Positions 60,001 through 64,000 of a stretch of 64,000 bases of DNA are shown piece by piece. The position numbers were made by a program, and so were the translations under genes. The stretch covers positions 4,219,001 to 4,283,000 of the forward strand of contig JAUCBN010000043.1 in assembly GCA_035048815.1 (NCBI GenBank). Direction: 5' to 3'. The stretch is from Abelmoschus esculentus. Its lineage: Eukaryota; Streptophyta; Magnoliopsida; Malvales; Malvaceae. The notes under the pieces were generated by a model. The model made no database searches and was not told the origin of the DNA. It was given only the letters and a program-made list of their open reading frames with translations. Position 1 is the stretch's first letter. Each line of letters starts with the position of its first letter.

Positions 60001-62243
60001 GATGGTCACATGTACCTCTATTCTGTGCATCAAGTCCTTTCTTCGATTTGTTAAGGAATTGACTCCTTGGTAAAAGGACACCATCCTGAGAGCTCCTCAA
60101 CAATATGTCCGAGCCATATTGCACCACAATTTTCTGAAACAATGGTTTTACCAACAAACCATGGGCAAGAAACGCATGAACAGATGCAGGCTTGGGAACG
60201 CCTTGCAATTTTGCAGCAAATATTGTAGGCAATGCACCTTTGTGAGGTTTAGATAAACCATCTTCCAAAGATATAGAAAGTTTTGTGGGCTTGGCATTGT
60301 GCAATGTCTGAACATCCTGTCCATACCAAAAATAACAAACACCAGTTTCTGAAATCGCAAAAACATAGATATCCTCTTCAACACATTTGCTATCTATGAA
60401 GACAGCAGGGTGCTCCATTGCTAAAACACAACTAGCAGACTGCTTTTTTCCACCTTCTGTTTTCCATACAGCAATATATCTTTCAGAAACAGCAGATGAT
60501 AAGATAAACTTTCCATTTTCGGTAAATATCATGCACCGAACAGATCCCTGTGAATTTAAAAACATCTGATTAACTAATGGAAAAAAGGCAACAAGACTAC
60601 GAGATTGATTGTACATCTCCACTTAACTGGATAAAGTTATGACCATAGAAGGCACATAAACTTTAAAACACTTACAGGATGTCCCGTAAACTTCTGTATC
60701 TTCTTGTGATTAGAACAATCAAAAGTCTTCAACTGTGCAGCTGCAGTGACTAACGTCTTACCATCTAAAAGAACGGTCCAAATCAAAGTTATAGCATCAG
60801 CAAAATGGAACAAAAATCAAAACCTGACAAATATCATTCCAATCTAACACAAGCAAGGGAAGCTCCCATAATCTATCTCACATGTTTTAAGACATTTAAC
60901 GTTTAGGATTATATAATAAAGTTGGTTTTATGTGGCAGATTCCCACTATCACTCTTTGGCCACTAGTATAGTAATATATGTTTGGAATTCTGAAGCATAA
61001 ATGCCTGGTAAAATAAATATCATCATCAAAGACAAAGTCAATATCAAGATAAATTCAGGATGGAGTATTTCATGAGTAAAAATCAAAAGCAGAGCACCAA
61101 GAGTGCTTCCAAAAACACCTACCTGATGAGACAGTCATACAAGATATAGACTTTACTGAGGCTTTGAACTTCCCCAATAGGTTACCGGTCAATGAATCGA
61201 TTTCGCAAACCATCCCATCAGCCCCAGCACTATAAATGCAAGAGCCATTCGTAGCAAATGCAATAGCACTGACACCCCTGTGAGATATTATGAGAGAAAA
61301 TAAGCAGAGAAAATAATACAAAGCAATAATAGATCAGGACTAAATGGAAAAAGCATTCATCCAAAATAATTATGAGCTCATTACAATACATTAGAAATGT
61401 GTTTAGTTGTTGCAGAATGCAAAATGCCTGTTAAAGTACTGAAATATTAAATCTAAAATTTCCCATTTTTAATTCAAGGGGGTGAAAATTCAGATCTTAT
61501 ATTTACATAGTTCATACAGATACAGTAATAGAATTTCATCAATTATTCTCAATGCCTTCACAGTGACAAGAATTTCCACTACAGATAATTGCATTATCAT
61601 AGATATTTTGGGGTGCAGAGGTACATTAGGGGGGCAAAAATGAATTCAACAACATGTGCATACCCAGGATGGCAATCACTAACTTTCCACTTCAGCTGAC
61701 CAGCCGACACATCAAGTGCCAAGACATCACCACTTCCTGTTCCCAATACAAGTAAAGAACTTCCAAGCTTCCTTTTCTTCTACAAAAATTAAGGGGTTTG
61801 ATCCAAAAGTTAGTTTATCATAGAAGAAAAGGCCTGCCGTCTAAATTCTAAAAAAATGTTCTATTAACATGTGAAATGACGAACCTTTTTGTCAAAAGAC
61901 AACCACTTCATACATTTGTAATCAATTGAAAGATGCCCTCTTTCTGCCTTAGCATATACGTTTGTTGCTTCACTTGATATAATGTCTACAAATTCAGTTT
62001 GAATTTGACCCTTCAGAGTGTCCCAAATCTAACAAGGCACAAAAATATTTCTTTTAGAAAAAGATGCATAATTGTTCACATTGAACCATAAAATGCAACC
62101 ACCAGTTCTCAAGGTCATCATCAATCAATTGCTCTTTGAATGCCTTTAGCTACCTTAATACGACCATCTCCAGAACTAATAGCAAAGTAGTCTAATGAAG
62201 GACTAAATGCTGTCAAGATATCTCTGATGTTCGACGATCCCAT
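57025..62243 (-). CDS. WDR43/UTP5-like WD40 protein of ribosome biogenesis
   Basis: Utp5/WDR43 proteins belong to the nucleolar t-UTP/UtpA complex that supports pre-rRNA transcription and 18S processing. Twelve exons join in phase on the minus strand: 62243-62154, 62028-61885, 61779-61664, 61277-61123, 60764-60676, 60547-60016, 59649-59479, 59150-59002, 58882-58803, 57853-57742, 57318-57244 and 57168-57025, about 618 residues. The first half holds WD-type repeats (ISSGDGRIKIWD, LLVLGTGSGDVLALD, GVSAIAFATNGSCIYSAGAD, FTENGKFILSS..IAVW). The C-terminal half carries the Utp12 domain (MRAAISSMELGDAHKLLETL, YVLPWIYSFLLTHG, LLQLSGRLQLI). The end is a run of Asp/Glu (DESEDEDEDGDDDDVDEEYE), as in many nucleolar proteins. 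The 112-bp exon at 57853-57742 was needed to keep phase and supplies a conserved block. A non-coding first exon probably lies near 62660-62700. Confidence 0.93.
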
Positions 62244-63092
62244 ATCCTCACCTATCAAAAGGTAGACCACATTAGCATAAGAAAAAACATAAATTTCTAA
62301 ATTCAAAGTTCATAATAGAGAAAAGCCAAAATCACAAAGCTTAATCCCAAGACACAACCAAAGAGAAACATAAGGAAAACCCAAATAAGAATTTAACTAA
62401 AAAATCCAATTCATTGATTAAGCTTCAAAAAGGTACACAAAAAACGAAGATAAACTCCACTTCAAGTTCTTCAACAAAGAGCTTTATTTGTTGTTCTAAT
62501 AGGCTTACAAGTGGGTTTCAAATAGCTGTAAAAAGTTTCACATCAATATCAACAGCAGTTGGCGGCGGGAAATAGAAGTACAGCCGAAAAGAGCAGAAAA
62601 CATAAACCCAAAACAAGTAGAAAGAAATGTCCGAGTAGAGTTCAGGGTTTCAGAAACTTACCTTATTTGATTTCCTGTGATGAAGGGGCAGATAGAGAGG
62701 GTTAGGGTCAGACTCTGAGAATGGAAGAGGAGGAGCTTGTTCGGCGGCAGGGTTATTTGGAGAGATGTTTGATTTAAATAGTTTAATATAAACCCCAAAA
62801 CTCCTTCATAGATTACATTGGAGGTCCTTTTATTTAGACTTGTTTTATTTTGGTTATTTGATTTGAAAAATAAATAAAATGGTCATTACTATTGATCGCG
62901 GCCTTCTTCAACCCTCGATTCCCGGAATCAATGGAGCCCGTTCAAGCTCTACGATGATCTTTTCCCCAAAAATCAAAATCACATTCTCTCATTTAATCTT
63001 AACAAACCCCAGAATTTTTTCTCATGGAAACAAAGGGGGGAAAGGTAGACATGCTTATGGACATCATATATATGAAACAATTCTAAGGTTGA

Positions 63093-63094
<2 letters not shown>
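62244..63094. other. WDR43-like promoter and spacer
   Basis: 62244-62760 is the leader/promoter side of the WDR43-like gene. From 62879 a short open frame (MVITIDRGLLQPSIPGING…) is present but no family is recognised; it may belong to the broken locus that follows. Confidence 0.4.

Positions 63095-63130
<36 letters not shown>
63095..63130. repeat. (AT)n microsatellite
   Basis: About 18 AT units. Confidence 0.95.
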
Positions 63131-63133
<3 letters not shown>

Positions 63134-63140
63134 TATATGA

Positions 63141-63922
63141 TTTGTGAAGTGTGAAGTTTCTTTTGAAAATGGCATTTTGTACAGGAAACATATCAAAGAA
63201 GTTAAGGAGATTAGATTTGTTTTGCTCCCTGGCCCCTTTAATCCTTTATGTATGAACCAACCCTTGTCTCGTGCTTTGTTCGACAAGAGCACAGTGGCTC
63301 CTAGGATGCATTCGGTTCGGGTTCGGTTTAATTCGGTAAGCTATTTTAATAACTATTGGTTTTCGGTTTTTTCATATTAACGTTAATTTATAAAAAATTG
63401 TATTTTATCTTGACAAAATAGTTTTATTTTATGACTTTTAAATATTAAATGATAAATATTTTAAGATATTTTTCATAAATATTTATTTAAACATATTTTT
63501 TAAGTAAAAAATAAAAAATAAAAATATATTTATAGTATTTAAGTATAAAATATATATTTTTACCCTATAAAAATAATTAAAAATTAATTAAAAAATTAAA
63601 TTTGATTTGGTTAACCACAGTTCGTAAATTTATAAACTATAATACCTCGGTTCGATTTGATTTTCGGTTTTCCAGTTAACCATGCTCAGCCCTAGTGGCT
63701 CTTACCGGCTCCTCCCATGCAGAATATGCAGTTGCATAGCAACATGGACTTGTCATTGCCGAAATACCAATCGAGGGTTATGTTCTTGATGCTCGCCACT
63801 ACGACATAAGTGATGGGGTAGGCTTGAATGAGGGTTTTAGTGAGCTTGATCGATATAAGTGCGGCGTTGTTATAAGGCGTGTGATTTTTGTTTTTTGGGG
63901 AATAGATGATCGTGGAACCTAA
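63141..63922 (+). pseudogene. Unrecognised coding remnant split by a hAT-like element
   Basis: One frame reads from 63141 (…LYRKHIKEVKEIRFVLLPG…) to the element at 63301. If the element and one copy of its 8-bp target duplication are ignored, the same frame continues (…ALTGSSHAEYAVA) to a single TAG at 63737-63739, then on through AEIPIEGYVLDARHYDISDG and SELDRYKCGVVIRRV to TAA at 63920-63922. The composition looks like real protein but I do not recognise the family. The upstream exons, if any, are not identified, and the element plus the stop make an intact product unlikely. Confidence 0.5.
63301..63693. mobile_element. Non-autonomous hAT-like element, 393 bp
   Basis: The 8-bp direct repeat AGTGGCTC flanks it at 63293-63300 and 63694-63701. 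The left terminus CTAGGATGCATTCGGTTCGG and the reversed right terminus AGGGCTGAGCATGGTTAAC are imperfectly inverted. The interior is AT-rich with GGTTCG/CGAACC words near both ends. No coding capacity. Confidence 0.85.
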
Positions 63923-64000
63923 ACACTAAACAAAAGTCATTCCGAGAATGAAAGCTATGAAAAAAGCGTTGATCAATGTTGGTGAACAAAATGTTAACAT

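Noticed and set aside
1..64000. CRISPR arrays, prokaryotic operons, rRNA or tRNA genes
   Set aside because: No regular spaced repeats, ribosome binding sites or tRNA-like cloverleaf with A/B boxes were recognised; the gene structure is eukaryotic throughout.

Overview
The window is a gene-bearing stretch of a flowering-plant nuclear genome, almost certainly a eudicot. The evidence is the AT-rich spacers, the short GT-AG introns, the plant-only gene families (PAR1, DUF688-like, PPR, DC1, plant IPC synthase) and the many small non-autonomous transposons. The exact species cannot be proved from the sequence; a Malvaceae-type genome such as cotton is a plausible guess. No prokaryotic feature, CRISPR array, rRNA or convincing tRNA was seen.

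Left end, 1-12.6 kb. First comes about 5 kb of repeat-rich spacer. It is followed by a DC1 (Cys/His-rich) pseudogene on the minus strand, carrying several frame breaks and an inserted hAT-like element with an 8-bp target duplication. Next is a short, probably broken membrane-protein gene, then a long PPR gene whose frame is broken by an 8-bp tandem duplication, then an 853-bp hAT-like element.

Middle, 12.6-35 kb. This holds a chloroplast-type atypical SDR (+), a CCDC174-like protein (-), an OTU deubiquitinase (+), an ataxin-3/Josephin deubiquitinase (+) with a 4.4-kb intron full of repeats and an LTR fragment, and a neutral ceramidase (-). All were assembled exon by exon with consistent phase.

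35-53 kb. A repeat belt (MITE, a 59-bp triplication, a 540-bp foldback) precedes ribosomal protein eL33/L35a (-). Two hAT-like elements follow, then a PAR1 secreted protein (+), inositol phosphorylceramide synthase (-, 12 exons), a DUF688-like protein (+) and a small LEA-like protein (+) with two ABREs and a TATA box upstream.

53-64 kb. This holds a secreted polygalacturonase (+), a Ty1/copia relic, a WDR43/UTP5-like ribosome-biogenesis WD40 protein (-, 12 exons) and a broken coding remnant split by another hAT-like element.

Functional relations. Plant genes do not form operons, but two neighbour pairs stand out. Two unrelated deubiquitinase families sit side by side on the same strand, and two ceramide-consuming enzymes (neutral ceramidase and IPC synthase) lie about 10 kb apart. 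Both may be chance. I found no convincing undescribed system. The least ordinary structures are the set of hAT-like elements with readable target duplications, the long foldback at 37.5-38.0 kb, and an unrecognised coding remnant at the right edge.
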